A stretch of DNA of 64,000 nucleotides from Eonycteris spelaea (lineage: Eukaryota > Chordata > Mammalia > Chiroptera > Pteropodidae): the NCBI GenBank assembly GCA_003508835.1, contig PUFA01000535.1:124001-188000 (forward strand), written 5' to 3'. Each line of letters opens with the position of its first letter. Within the stretch, counting starts at the first letter, position 1. Below the pieces are notes generated by a model, which did not search any database, was not told the origin of the DNA, and was given only the letters and a program-made list of their open reading frames with translations. Position numbers and translations under genes: made by a program. Shown here piece by piece: positions 1 to 12,842 of this stretch.

Positions 1-1559
1 GTTGAAAATGGCTATTAAACCTACTAGCTGAAATGTGTTTATGTGAAAAGTTGCATTTTGAAGAAGGCAATTATTACTTTTATGTTTCAATTGCCACTGC
101 TCAATTTTCACAGTTTAAAAAGAAAAACAGATTTAAATAATGCAGTGCTTATTAGCATATGAATATGGACCTAATTGTCCCTTTTTGAATCTCAGAAGTA
201 ATTGGCAATATCTTCTATGTAGAGGGTTAAAGAATGTGTCATGTATTTGATATAACTAAAAACTTTTATTCAATAAATTGCAACCTATCTCCACTGCCTT
301 TTAGTAGCACAACAGCTGCCTGTCACTCTAAACTTTCCTTAGGTCTGTTTAAGAATATGTGTAAAGCAGAAAAAGAAAAAGTACCCAGTATATTGAATTA
401 TAGCAGAGTCAATCAGTGCCCTATTGCACTCTAATACCACACATTCTCAGATTACATCAAACAAAGCCAAAAGGATAGTTGGAAAATAAAAGCAAAATGG
501 TTATTTGGCATAAAGTATACCTTGAGATAACACCCAGTTGTTTTTTTTTTGGGGGGGTGGGGTGAGGTGGGGGTGAGGGTGGAGGGGTTGTTGTTATTGT
601 TTGGATTCAGTTTCCTTTTCAAGTGGACAAACCATTCAGAAGTGGCATAGTCTGAATATTCTAGAAGTTACTCAGAAATCCATTAAGTGACCTTTTTGAA
701 GACTCAATGAAAAACATTTCCACCTAACACTGCAAGTTTCTTTTTCCCAAAAGCTTAAAAAATGCTTGCTGCATTTAAAAACTTGTGCTATAAATTCATG
801 AGATTTTACTTAAATTTACTCGACGATTACAAACACTCATTTTAAAAACACTAGGCTCATTTCTATATATGATTGTTCAACCTGTGAAAGGGAAAAAATT
901 CTCTTTAAAAAAAAACATTTATTTTAGGTTGCATATTGCCAAATAGTAGTTTGGCTAATTGTGTTTATTTGGTTGAATTTTTATCCAGAATGACTAATTT
1001 AATTGCCATTTTGTAGACTCCCCCCCACCCATATATGAATTTACTAATATTCTTGCAATGCACATTTTATATTCCATGAAACCAGTTTTTGGTGCATTTG
1101 TTTTATGTTATACTGACATCTATGGACTCCATAACAGAAATTCAGCTTTTTAGAAAAATCCATTGGCTGCTTATAAGCAACTTAAAATGTGATCCCAAAT
1201 CTACTGTGAATAAGCCATTGGTTGACCTTTAAACCTTATCTCTCAGAGCAAAATCTTTACAAAGCTCTTCCACTTACCTACAGTCAAAACTTGAGGGAGA
1301 GGCACTAAGTCTTCATTAGAGAAGAATTACCATGTCCTCTTTAATGAAGAGTGATCCTTAATAATGAGATAATAAGAGCAATCATGTCAGTGCATATACA
1401 CTCATTTATTGTACTCTTACAATAATATCCATTATTGTGTGCTAAAAACTGCACTAAATAAATAGACATTGGTCTTTCCCTCCAGAAACTCACAGTCTAT
1501 TGGAGGAGACAGAGAAATAACACAGATGATTTACAATAGAATGTAAGTACTTTCATAAT
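1..1559. other. AT-rich intergenic DNA, no gene seen
   Basis: No open frame beyond 66 codons and no splice-bounded coding pattern. There is a G-rich run at 541-590 and an ancient-repeat-like stretch at 1400-1540. Nothing else is recognised. Confidence 0.6.
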
Positions 1560-1885
1560 TTGTATTTGTAAAGATAAGCTAAACATTATAACAAACCTTA
1601 AGGTATCAGCGGCTTAACTCAGTAAAAGTTTATTTTTTTGCTCTTTCAAAGTCCAGTGTGGTCAGAAAGAGGCAGAGGGGCTTCTACTCCAGCCAGTCAT
1701 TCAGAGACACAGATCCTTAAATCTAATAATATTACCATCTTCAACACATAGTCTCTAAGATCATGGAGGGGAAAGAAAAAGGGTGTGGAGAAAACACATC
1801 CACTCTTACCAATTAGATGGCCTCACATAGACAAAGTTGGACTGGGGAAAGTAATTCAGCTGTGTCCCTAAGAAAAGAAAACAAG
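1560..1885 (+). repeat. Unidentified ancient interspersed repeat
   Basis: AAGGTATCAGCGGCTTAAC..., TTTATTTTTTTGCTC and TCTTCAACACATAGTCTC look like a mammal-wide repeat, but I cannot name the family with confidence. Confidence 0.4.
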
Positions 1886-1889
1886 CTTG

Positions 1890-2615
1890 GTAAATAATTA
1901 TTGATAAGTAGATATAACTAGAGGCAACTAGATAACTTGTTAGCTAGAGGTAACTATAGATAAATAGAAGTCAAGAAACTCAAAAACAAACAAACAAACA
2001 AACAAAAACCTCTCAAATCTAACTTTGAATTTCTCATTAGAAAAAGTGAGAACTGTAGAAAACTAGAAAAAAATAGAGGAGAAACTCAACTAGTAACTAG
2101 CTAAGGAATAACTAGATAAGTAGAATAACTAGAATAAGCCAAGAGGATCTAAATTCTCATTTTTTGCTTGAATAACTATTGATAACTAGATATAACTAGT
2201 GTTGACTACACAACTAGTTAACTAGAGTAACTAGATAACAAGAATAAAGTAAAGCAAGAAGCTAAAAAACTAATTTCTCTCACATCTAATTTCTCATTTC
2301 TTATTAGAATAGCAAGTGAAAACTATAAAAGACTAGAGACAAATAGAGATATTATATAATTAGATAACTAGTAACAAACTAATAGCTACATGCTATAGGC
2401 AAGTAGAATAACTGGAGTAAACCGAGAGGATCAGAAACACACATTTCATTAAATTCTAATGTCCTATTTCTTATTTGAAAAACCAGAGATTATTAGATAT
2501 AATTAGTAATGACTAAGTAAATAGTTAACTAGATACAGCTAGAATAACTTAAGGACATCCAAAAAGTGAAAATCACATTCCTCTCATCTTTAACTTTCTA
2601 TTCTCATGTTCTGAG
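1890..2615 (+). repeat. AT-rich tandem array with period about 280-310 bp
   Basis: The landmark TAGATAT recurs at 1909, 2187 and 2494 (spacings 278 and 307), and GAGGATC at 2143 and 2426 (spacing 283). CTCTCAAATCTAA / CTCTCACATCTAA / CCTCTCATCTTTAA mark equivalent points in the three copies. Within each unit short AACTAGATAACTAG-like motifs are themselves repeated. No open frame or known family is recognised. Confidence 0.75.
1982..2008 (+). repeat. (CAAA)n microsatellite
   Basis: A run of CAAA units inside the first copy of the 280-bp-period array; it interrupts alignment of copy 1 with copy 2. Confidence 0.9.
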
Positions 2616-4184
2616 TATTGTCTACCTCTGGATTTCCTCCTTATTGTAACATGTCTGCTATTAGGAAACCCCATTTTTTCACTGTAACCCCTATCTGCTC
2701 CTACTTCACACTACTCTGATGTTAAAGATCAATTTCTTGACTAGCCGACTACTTTTAAAATGTCTTTCATATAAGCTGGAGTCAAATATCAATGGAATGT
2801 TGCTCAATGGTAGTGGGCCACAAAGAGCCAGGTATGAAGTATGGTCCTGTTTATACAAAAGGAGGAGTTACTGGAAGACAGAATACTATGAGGTATGGAG
2901 AGAGCCGAGCAACCAGACAGACAATGGCAGTTATGGGAAAGTACATTTACAAATGACATAATTCCAAATCAAAGTCACTTGAAAAAAAATTATTGGTTCA
3001 TATAATTGGGAAATCTGAGGTAGATGTGGAATATCTGGACCAGACACTCAAATAATGCCATCAGGAATATCTACGTCTATCTTTTGCCTTTAATTTTGTT
3101 TTTTTTTTTTTTGTTTTTTTTTTTTTTTTGCTGGCCTCATTCTCTTCTAGTTAAGTTTTCCTTATGGCAGGGATGAGGATAGCTTGCAGTTCCCTTTCTT
3201 CATCTAGGTTTATGACAAAAAAACATGTCTTTTTTCCTCTAGCTCAAAATTGAAAATCTCAAGAAAAACCTCGAATTTTTAAAATTTCATCACATGATCA
3301 ACCAGGAACAGTGTGGTTAGAGGAATGGAGTTTATATTTAGAGGGGCCTGGGTCAGAAGTCCACCCCTGTGACTGGTGAGATAGGGCATTATGATTACTA
3401 ACTGCCTCACCAGAATCACATAATTGGATAGGAAGAGGAGCAGCTCCCCAAAGGAAGTAGGGGTACTAGACAGAAACAACAAGATATAACCACTATACGT
3501 TATAAGCACTTGTAATCTAATTTTCTGAAAATACTTCAGATTTAGATATGAATAAATATGGACTTCTATTCATATGTTCTCCAGGGGTTTGCCACAGATT
3601 GAAATTAAGTTTCTTCTAGGGTACTGTTGTTTAGAAGAATATTTGTGCTATTAGAATCTTTGTGAGGTAGTCACGTCTAAGGAAAACAGCAACAGGCATG
3701 GTTGGAATTGTAAGATACAAAGGTAAAAACCACATTTGTTGTTGAATGGAGTATTCTTAATAAATACGCAATCTGCAAATATCTAATCTTATGAGAAGTC
3801 CAACGAAGGTAGTTATGCAACTTGCATATTTTTCTATAACAGGTATAGAAATAGAGTCATTGCTCAAAGATCTAAGGATGATGTACAGAAAAGAAGTGCA
3901 ATGTAATGAGTAAGGTGTCAAAGATGAACCCTCCAGGAGATAAATTTGGGCTGCAATTAGAGATTTAGCAGTCAAGGAAAGATAAGGAGGACATTTGCCT
4001 AAAGATGCATAGATGCGTGCATAATTTTGAGAGAATCCAGTTTCAAAACATCCATCTATGATCAGATTCAGAATTATGAAGGTCTGTGCACAAACCGTTG
4101 TTGGATATATTAAATTATGTAGTGCATATAAAGTATTTAGCACAAAGAACACGTATTAGTTATACAGTCAATGGTGCTATTATT
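2616..4184. other. Intergenic DNA, nothing recognised apart from a poly-T tract
   Basis: Holds an interrupted T run at 3098-3129. A minus-strand 131-codon open frame at 3757-4152 has no recognisable domain and is taken as chance. Confidence 0.5.
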
Positions 4185-4380
4185 ATTATTACTATGTGCA
4201 CAGCATTATGCTGGGTATTTTATATACATTATATGACAATAACCCTATTTAGATAGGTATTGATACTCTATGTTAAATAATTTGTTAAGATAACAGAAAT
4301 GTTCATTTGCAGTTGGAATCTAAATTTCATGTATCTGACTCCAAGGTTTGTGTTCTTAACACTATACCACAGGCTTCCCA
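4185..4380 (-). repeat. MIR SINE, degraded
   Basis: Antisense MIR pattern: GCTGGGTATTTTATATACATT, then TCTGACTCCAAGGTTTGTG and TTCTTAACACTATACC. Confidence 0.65.
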
Positions 4381-6359
4381 TGGAATGCTAGTGATATTCT
4401 TTGAAACCTAGAAAGACTGGGCAATTTATGGTATATTTCTCATATGTAAAGAATGGTGTGGGCCTTGGTAGTTAGCATCTTTATTTCTCATCAGATGAGA
4501 AACTTAATGTTTGGAAGGTTGAATTGACATTTATGGAATTTTTCATAGAATTGTTGCTGCCTCTAGATCTGTCCAGAATGAAGTGTTCTATTCACTCAAG
4601 CAAGGACATTAGAGTACATCACATTACTGCTAAAGTAGACTGATAATCCCACGCTGTTCTAGTCCATAATGAAATGTAATGTTCATAAATCTCAGGGAAA
4701 CTTCAGAACCGTCACACAGGAACATAAACTGGTAATCACATTACTTGTTTTCAGTTGAAGGTGGTTTTTGTTTCATCCTTTCAAATTCATATCAATGTAT
4801 ATGTCTTTCCGAAACTGAGGAAAGAGAAAATGTAGCCTAGGAAGTCATGGATATGAGGATTCAGTCATCTTAGACAGTGATGACACTGAAGCCTCAATTA
4901 TAGTTATGAAACTTGAGTGGGAAGTAGGAAGTGTAGGCTGGCTCTGTGTAAGCAGTTTTAAAGAACTTGAACTTAGAGTTTGAAATTTAGTTAAATCTTT
5001 TGGCAGAATTCATCACTCCAGGAATTTGGGAGATAGTATAATCACATTTGAAGTCGAGGATACCTCTTTGACCTCTTGCTTATTGAGCTCAGTTCTGAAT
5101 TCTGCATATCTGGGTTGCTGCCTCAGGGCAGCTTTTGTCAATTCCTGGATAATTGATATGGCTTTGTCAAGATGCTGCCTACTCACTATACTTCTGGGTT
5201 CCATATAATATTAAGATCCCAACACATATATATTGATGTTGCTAGGGAGAAAAGAAAAAACAATAATATGACAGTCGAAATGTTTGGAAATAGTGGTTTA
5301 AATGTTCAACAGGGTTATCTGTTATAGGATTTCTCAGAAGTCTTAATAGCTCATATATACTATGAATCTTTAGAAGAAGCATCTAGGTGAACTGTTTTAC
5401 AAATGTACTCGACCAGAGATTTTTGTTTGTTTGTTTCTCGTTGATGACTACATTCTAACATCTCATAGAAAACTAGTATGTCTTCATGAATGTTTACTAG
5501 TATATTTAAGGAATGTGAGTCTGGGCTAGTGTAGCAATAGGTATGAAATATATCAATTGGTGTTTGTACTGGAGAACCAAGGTGCTATTAGAAGTTTCTG
5601 GCAGCCAACCAAAAAATTCTTAAGTCAACTCAAAGAAAGCTTGATAAGAGTGCTATCCCACTGGGGAACATGTCTGATGAGTCTTTCAAGCTCAGGAACC
5701 AGTGTGTCTGAGGAGGGTCTTGTAAACTCCAGGCCCACCTGGACTATATACCCATCCCCTGCCTTAATCTGCTCTGTTCAGTGTTAAAGGCTGTACTTCC
5801 TTGGTTTCTGCAGTATATTCTAGTTTCTTCACTGGCACAGAAGCTCTTCTCTACATTATAGTCTTTACAGCATTAATCCTGACTGTTTGCCTAGTTCTTG
5901 TGAGACACCTCTCCCTAGGTACTATAGATAATTAAGTGATAACGTATAATGAGTAAGTGAAATTATATCTGTCTTAAGAATAAATTAAATTATACATGTA
6001 AAGCACCCCACACAGTGTCATATGGCATACACTCAGCAAATGTTAGTGCCCAAATGGGTATTGAAAATCTCTTTAATGAAATCTACCATCCATTCCATGC
6101 TTTTACTTTTCATTTTATACATTTATTTTATTGTTAATTTAAAGTATACAATACATCGTTTAGACATTTATAGAATTTATGAAATGATCCCCATGATTAC
6201 TCTTTCTCTCCTCTGGCTCTTCACCTAGCTGTTACATTACTGTTGACTGCATTCCTTATGCCATGCTCACCATCCCCGTGACCACCTATCAACTACTAAT
6301 TTATACTTCACTAACCCTTCGCCACTTTCTCCATGAATTACCCTTAGTTAAAAAAGTAA
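4381..6359. other. Intergenic DNA, no gene seen
   Basis: No recognisable gene or RNA. The small open frames at 5.0-5.2 and 5.5-5.8 kb have no known domain. The stretch 6080-6330 may be a decayed antisense L1 3' end, but this is weak. Confidence 0.5.
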
Positions 6360-6690
6360 AATAATGAAATGAGCTAACCACAAAATTACAAGTACCATAT
6401 GATTTCAATTATATGAAGTACCTAGAATAGTCAAATTTATAGAAAAAGAAAGTAGAATGGTGGTTGCCAGGGGCTCAGGCAAGAGAGGAATGAGGAGTTA
6501 TTGTTTAATGGATAAGGAGTTTCAGTTTGGGAAGATAAAACATTCCTGAAGATTGATGGTGTTGACAGCAGCAGTACAATATGAATGTACTTAATGCCAC
6601 TGAATTGCATACTTGAAAATTGTTACAACGGTAAATTCTGTGTGAGGTGTATTTTACCATAACTTAATTCTTAAATTAATTTTTAAAATT
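6360..6690 (+). repeat. L1 3'-end fragment (old L1M type)
   Basis: TATATGAAGTACCTAGAATAG, GGTGGTTGCCAGGGGCT, TGAATGTACTTAATGCCACTG and GGTAAATTCTGTGTGAGG are hallmarks of the L1M 3' untranslated region, in sense orientation. Confidence 0.85.
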
Positions 6691-6784
6691 AAAACAACTA
6701 AACGAATTTTTTTTTCTCTTCATCCTGTCCTTCTTAGAAGATTTCTGCCTCCCTTTTATCTCCCATTCAATATCTTTCCACAGT

Positions 6785-7315
6785 GCCACTAGAATGGTGA
6801 ATCTGACCACAATACTCCCCATTGGCTGCTATAAGATAAAATGCAGTCTTCAGCCTGACATGCCAGGCTTTTCACATAAAGTCCCTTCCTAGCCCCATTT
6901 TCTAACACTGCCCTATTTTGTATCTCTGGTTAAGCCATAACGAATTGCTCTTATTTTTCCAAACCTGTGCCATTTAATGTCTTCTTTTCTTTGCCTAAAA
7001 TGCCTTCACAGAGTCCCTTATCTGCCTCAGGAACACCTCAGCTTTCAAGACTAGGCTTAATATCTGCTCTGGAGAGCCTCCTTGGTCACACTCCTCCTCA
7101 GGCCAAGCAGAACACTGCCTCTTTCGTACCACCATTCTACCTAGTTTAGCACTCTAACACTGCAGGTATCACTCAGCATTGCAATGATTTGTTTATATGT
7201 CTGTGACCCTCACTAGACTGGGAGGATCTCAAAGGCTCATTAGTGTTGTATCTTCAGGGTTTAGAGAACAATCCCTCCTACATAGGAATTGATCGATACA
7301 TTGTTGAGTGAGGAA
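6785..7315 (+). repeat. L2 LINE 3'-end fragment
   Basis: CCCCATTGGCTGCTATAAG..., GCTTTCAAGACTAGGC..., CTTGGTCACACTCC and CACTAGACTGGGAGGATCTC follow the order of the L2 3' end, finishing with the ATTGTTGAGTGAGG tail. Open frames here are L2-derived. Confidence 0.82.
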
Positions 7316-10300
7316 ATAAATATAGAAAAGCAGAAGCACAGATCTGTTCATTTTTGACCTGTTTCCATCACTACTATTAATAAAAATCCTTTTTAAAAAA
7401 CCTTAAATGGAATCTATATTAGAGCAGCAGGCAGATCAATACCTGATGCTGGCAAAGAAAAGGGTGGCCAGTCTCAAATGTCTAAAATCTGTACCTTCCT
7501 TCTTCTCTCCTGCCCCTAAAGAAACCAAATCAGTCTTGAAGCCAAAGGTGTTTCCCTTTCACACTACCTGACTGAGAAAGGATTCAAAGTTGAGGAAGGG
7601 GACAGCAGTGGAGAGGAGTAACTGAGGAAAGGAAAATTTATTCTTGTCTTCCTATTTTGAAAGTGAACTTGTTTTTCATAGAAATGCTATTATATATGTT
7701 GTTCACACTACTTTACTTCAATCACATTATGGGTTTAGTCTTGGGAAGATTGCTTGGAAATAAGCCCGTAATTTATGACATTGTTTACATGAGAAAATTG
7801 TTCCTAAATTCAAAAAAACAAACAAACAAACAAAAAAAACCTTTGGAACTTAACTTGGAGACTTCCTGAATTCTTTTAGGAAGTTTGGAAGTATAGTGAA
7901 TGTATCAATGAGATTCTAGAGTTTTAATCAGAGGAAAAGTGATCATGGCTATATTTAACTGTGCCACTATAAGTATTATGACTAGATTATACCAATCTTA
8001 TTCTGTAGTTCTCAAAAACACCCATTATTGAAACTAGTATTATGTTCTATAACAAGGTAATTGAAATAAAGTTGAAAAACGTGAGTTTCCATTTTAACCC
8101 AATCTTGTAAGGGTCCATCATTCAATAAAACCTATGTGCATCATACACAATACCTTCAACTTTGCTTTGGGACAGAAGTAGCCTGTAAAAGTGATGCACA
8201 CTCTCTCATGCACTTTTACAGCAAAATGTCAGACCATGAAAATGACTGACTTACAGTTTGTCATCAGGGTAAAATATTCATTCCCTGAAATAAAACAGTC
8301 TTCTGTAGGGACCTTCTGTGCGTAAACAGATGCATTTGAAAGCCCATATGACCTAAATGGTTATTTCTGTCTATTCCCCTTCCTGCATCCAAATGTTTGT
8401 GATATATTACTGCACACATTGAAGGCGGCAATTTTCATGATTTGAGAGGAGAAAGTTCATTTACTGACACTACACAGGAAAGTTGAAGAAAGAGCCTTTC
8501 TTCTTTACAAAAAAAAATAGAAGCAGGAATCTTAAATAGTTTTTAAGAATCATCATTTTCATGTTATAAAAAACAACCATGGATATCAGTTAAATACTAA
8601 TAGGAGTCTGTCAATCACACCACACCCCAACCCACCCCTCCCTGTTTTCAAGAGCTTATCTTCTTATTGTAAAACTAGCTTTTAACTATTTCCAAAGGAA
8701 CAGAATTATATTGCTGCTATGTGTGACTGAAATGTGTGACAAGTTGTTTGGATTGTAATTCCAAGGCTTCAGTTATGACACTACCAGTGAACATATTATC
8801 CTCATTCAATAGAGCCTGTGTCTACATAATGCCAAACAAATGGTATGGCACTAAACAAATAATGAGCAGATTCAGTAACCTATGGAATGTCTCAGGTCAT
8901 GCCTATACCATAGGTTTGCAACTTGAAATTCTTCTGAGAAGCACAGTCGAGCCTGCCCCACAGCAACACTGTGAAGTTGAAGAATTGTCTGGGCCACCTT
9001 CCCACATCTCCTCTTGATATATATAGTACTGAACACGTAGAACACGATCATTCACTAAATACTTAAATGAATAAACTTTAAGAAAATACCTTCAGGTCTT
9101 TCTGAGATGGACTAAAGTCACCTGATTTTTTTTTCTATTTTAACTCTCTGAATCATACTCATTTAAAGGAATCAATTACTTAGACATACAGTATGTTCTC
9201 AAATGTTCCCCCAGGGACATCTTAAGCTAAGGCAAATTAAAAGAATTTGCTCTGGTTGTCTGCTGATTCAGGGCAAGGCAGGATTCAACGGAAGGGGTAT
9301 ATTAAGGATGTGGCCCATGGAGAATAAAAGGGATGGGTAATGAGTTAAATGTGTTAAGGGAAGGTGACAAAAGGTATGGCCCTCGGGCTCTTTTTTAAAA
9401 GTAGTAAACTTGACCTTTCAACCTTTACTTCTCTCTGTCTCTGAATCCTTGTTTTATTCTTTCCCTCCAACCTCAAAATAATATGTGTGCACAATCATTG
9501 TCCAAGCTCACCTTTCTTGCCTTTTCTAGCACTCACTGTCACATTTAACATGTACACCTTTACTGACTAAAACAGCCAGTTCCATTGCTTGTCTACACAA
9601 TTGGATTATAATCTACCTGAAGAGAGGGGCCTTGACTTTTACTTCTTAAATAGCTATACAATGCTTCTCTTCCTGCTCCTGCTAAATGTTTTAACTTGCT
9701 CCTCTTTGCTTACTAACATGCACAGAACCTTCTGACTGGTAAAACAACAATGAAAACATGACTCTGCCTTCCCTAAGGTTTTATCATCAACCTATTCTCT
9801 TCTTACTGTATTCTTTTTCTTAGGTGTTATCATCCAACCTCAGTATTTCAACTATCAATTATGAAGATGGTTTCTAAGTGGCCATCTTCAGCTCACACTT
9901 GCCTCGAATTCCAGTCCTACCTCTCAAAAGTGACTGATGACTTGGATAACTTACTATTATCTCATTCTTGGCATAGGAACAAAATTCCCATCTTTCTTCC
10001 AAACTGACTGTTGCTCCCTGACATACAGATTTCTGCTAATTGGGCATGAGTCTCCAAATAATTCTATTTAGTTTCTTTAAACAAATACTAATTGTGTGCT
10101 TACCATGAACAAGACATTTAGCCTAGAAATCATATTAACATCTTTAAATCTTTCTTCTAAATCTTGCCTTTTATGCTCTGTCTTCAGTCTATCCTGAAGC
10201 TCAGTAAGTTTTTCCTTTGAAATGTCAACCCAACCCAAATCTACCTTTCTATTCCCTTTGCCACCTACTCTAGCAGTCCCATAATCATGATCTTAAGCTT

Positions 10301-10347
10301 GCATTATAATAGCCTCTAGCTAGTCTCCAGCTAGTGTCTTCTTCACT
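7316..10347. other. Intergenic DNA, no gene seen
   Basis: A CAAA run lies at 7816-7834 and a hairpin at 8183-8221. A 93-codon open frame at 8736-9017 has no recognisable domain. Part of 9540-9720 may be L2-like. Otherwise nothing is recognised. Confidence 0.5.
8183..8221. other. Inverted repeat: 14-bp stem with one bulge
   Basis: CTGTAAAAGTGATG pairs with CAT-(G)-CACTTTTACAG across a 10-base loop. It may be a remnant of a palindromic MITE or a miRNA-like hairpin; the sequence does not decide. Confidence 0.7.
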
Positions 10348-10530
10348 GCAGTGGTTCTCAAACTTTGTTGCACATTAAGAATACCTGGAGATATTTGTTT
10401 TTAATTGTTAGGCCCAGGTTACATCCCATACCATTAAATTAGAACCTCTGGGGTTATAACTGAGGCATCAGTATTTTGAAAAGCCCTCAATTAATTTTAA
10501 TGTCCATCTAAGTTGAGAACTGGTGCTTAT
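10348..10530 (+). repeat. MER5-type hAT-Charlie DNA transposon
   Basis: Begins with the hallmark CAGTGGTTCTCAAACTT and continues AAGAATACCTGGAGATATTT, GGCATCAGTATTTTGAAAAG and TTGAGAACTGGTG, the degraded other inverted end. Confidence 0.85.
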
Positions 10531-10569
10531 TCCATTCTACTCACTACTGCCAAGACCTTTACAAACACT

Positions 10570-10990
10570 ACTTTCATTATGTATCATACTGGCTCAAAAC
10601 TTTTATAAGACTCCATTGACCAAGTTGAAGGCTTCTCACAATCTGACTCATTCTATCTCATGAAACCTGTTCCTCCCCACTTCCATAACCATCTACTGGA
10701 ATGCCTTTCTCCTTCGTATCCAAATCTTATTCATCCTTCAAAGGTCCAGTTTATCCAAGAAGAAGCCTTCTTTAAGGTATCCAGACCACAGTGATTATCA
10801 ACCCTCTGAGCACCTATGGCACCTTTAGCCTATATAGTCATTTTCTAAGCATTGCCTTGTATTGTAGTATTTTCTGATTGTATGTCTCATTTTCCTAATT
10901 AGTTTTTAAGTCTATATCTACCACATGTTCCCACTCTACTTATTTCAGTGCTATGAACACATCACATTATATACATTCAATAAGTATATT
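10570..10990 (+). repeat. L2 LINE 3'-end fragment
   Basis: ATAAGACTCCATTGACCAAG, CAAATCTTATTCATCCTTCA, CAAAGGTCCAGTTTATCC and TACATTCAATAAGTAT match the order of the L2 3' end. Confidence 0.78.
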
Positions 10991-11172
10991 GATTGCTTTA
11001 TGTTCATCCTATCATAAAGAATGTTTCAAGCAACATGTAACTAATATAAAGTTAGTTACCATGTTTGTGTCATGTTGTAATATAAAATTAAGCAGTATAT
11101 TTAATCTCTACTCTTGTTGGTAGACAGACTGACAGAAAACAGAACAGCATCACTTTCGGTCAAGAATGTTTG

Positions 11173-11203
11173 TTTAGCTATACACCTCCTGTGTATAGCT
11201 AAA
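11173..11203. other. Perfect 13-bp inverted repeat, 5-base loop
   Basis: TTTAGCTATACAC (11173-11185), loop CTCCT, GTGTATAGCTAAA (11191-11203). The stem is perfect. No T tract follows, so it is not a simple terminator-type signal. Confidence 0.9.
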
Positions 11204-11483
11204 GCATGTAGATATACTGTATATAAAAAAATCCAAGGGAGTCTATTAACAATTCATCATTTCCTGTTCATTTGGGAATGCTAATTCCATTTATCAAACA
11301 AGGACTGAAACCTTGTTCCTTTAGACTGATCCTCCCTTTTTAGCTTCTCAGGGCCCAAGGCTATACTCACTAGAGGAGCCAGAGAAGGAAGAAACCCTCC
11401 CAGTAACCTTCTGACCACTGGGTCAGAAAGGCTGACAATAAAGATTTCTATGTTCAGAAATGTTGAAATGGATCATTTGTAAC

Positions 11484-11640
11484 TGGAAGTCATTGTGGAA
11501 TAGTGTAAAATCCACCAGCTCTGTTACATAACTGTCCTGTGACTTTAAGCAAATCTCTGGATTTCTATGGACCTCAGCTTCTTTAACAGTGAAATGGGAT
11601 TAGTAATAAATAGTATAATGTTTGGGAAATTGTTAAATAA
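11484..11640 (+). repeat. MIR SINE, degraded
   Basis: GTGACTTTAAGCAAATCTCTGG, CCTCAGCTTCTTTAACAGTG and AAATGGGATTAGTAATAA follow the MIR core in sense. Confidence 0.75.
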
Positions 11641-11789
11641 GACAATATATTGAACTGTGCTGTTATTTACTTATTCAACATAAAATACAAATATTTTAAC
11701 AAATGGGAGTCATCCGGAGCCCAATGAATGTTCCACACGTTTTATTTTATTTATCTAATCCATATTGACATAGAATTCATTATTTTATT

Positions 11790-12300
11790 TCATTTTATTT
11801 TTCTTCATACATTTAAAAATAGTTTTTTGTTTGGAAGTAATTTCAATTTGGAAAAGTTGCAAGAATAAAATGGTACATAGAACATCCACATACCCTTTAT
11901 CCAGCTTTACCTATTGTTAGCATTTTGCCCCATTTTATTTCATCTAACTATTTAACATATTTATATTCTTGAACTATTTGAGAGTAAGTGCTATGTGCCA
12001 CGATCTTTTACCCCTAAATTATTTCATGTGTAGTTCCTAGGTATGAGGATATTCTCTTACATGTCACAGTACAGTTAACAAATTCAGTGATTTAACATTG
12101 ATACAATATTTTTCCAATCTATCACCTGTTTTCTAGTTTTTTCAATAGGTCCAATAATATCCTCTATAATATTTGTACTCCTCTCATACAGGACCCAGTC
12201 TAGAATTGGGTATTTAAATTCATTGTCATATCTCTTTAACTTCATTTAATCTGGAATATTTCCACAGCTGTTCTTTATCCTTTATAACATTAGATGTTCC
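11790..12300. repeat. Ancient L1-related 3'-end repeat
   Basis: ACATAGAACATCCACATACCC, TTATCCAGCTTTACC, AGTTCCTAGGTATGAGGATA and TCATATCTCTTTAACTTC are in the order of an old mammalian L1-type 3' repeat. The family and strand are uncertain. Confidence 0.5.
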
Positions 12301-12339
12301 ATAAATTTTAAAAGTGAAAAGAGTTCTTTCACCAAGTAT

Positions 12340-12585
12340 AGTAATCAGGAACATAGGCTTTGAAGCCAGATTGAGTGAATTAGAGTGCAAGTTCTGCCAC
12401 CAATTATCTGTGCAACCTTAAGCAAGTTACTTAATGTCTCTCTGTCTCAGCTTCTTCATATGAGAAATAGAGTTGATAATGGTACTTCTTAAGATTGTCA
12501 TGAGTATTAAATGAGTTAATATACATAACATACTTAGAATAGCACCTATCATATGATAGATACATGGTCAATATGTTATATATAA
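12340..12585 (+). repeat. MIR SINE, well preserved
   Basis: GGCTTTGAAGCCAGATTGAG, GTGCAACCTTAAGCAAGTTA, CTCAGCTTCTTCATATGAG and TTAAATGAGTTAATATAC give most of the MIR consensus in sense. Confidence 0.88.
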
Positions 12586-12842
12586 CAATTTTTCTATAAT
12601 TCCAATGCCAAATCAAGTGTATAAAATTTACTGAGTACCTCTTTCATGCAAGATATTTTACTAAAGCCAAGTCATATTTACCTCACCACTTACAGAATTA
12701 TAGACTATTGGACTTAAAAAGGCCTTAAAGATCATTACTTATTAATTTTTCTCTGTATTACAGACCCTTGAGAATCTGGAAAACTCTACAAAATTGCCCT
12801 CCAGGGGAAAAAAAAAACAACAACCAAAAACAATGACAACAC

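Noticed and set aside
3757..4152. 131-codon minus-strand frame
   Set aside because: No recognisable domain and no coding context; AT-rich intergenic DNA.
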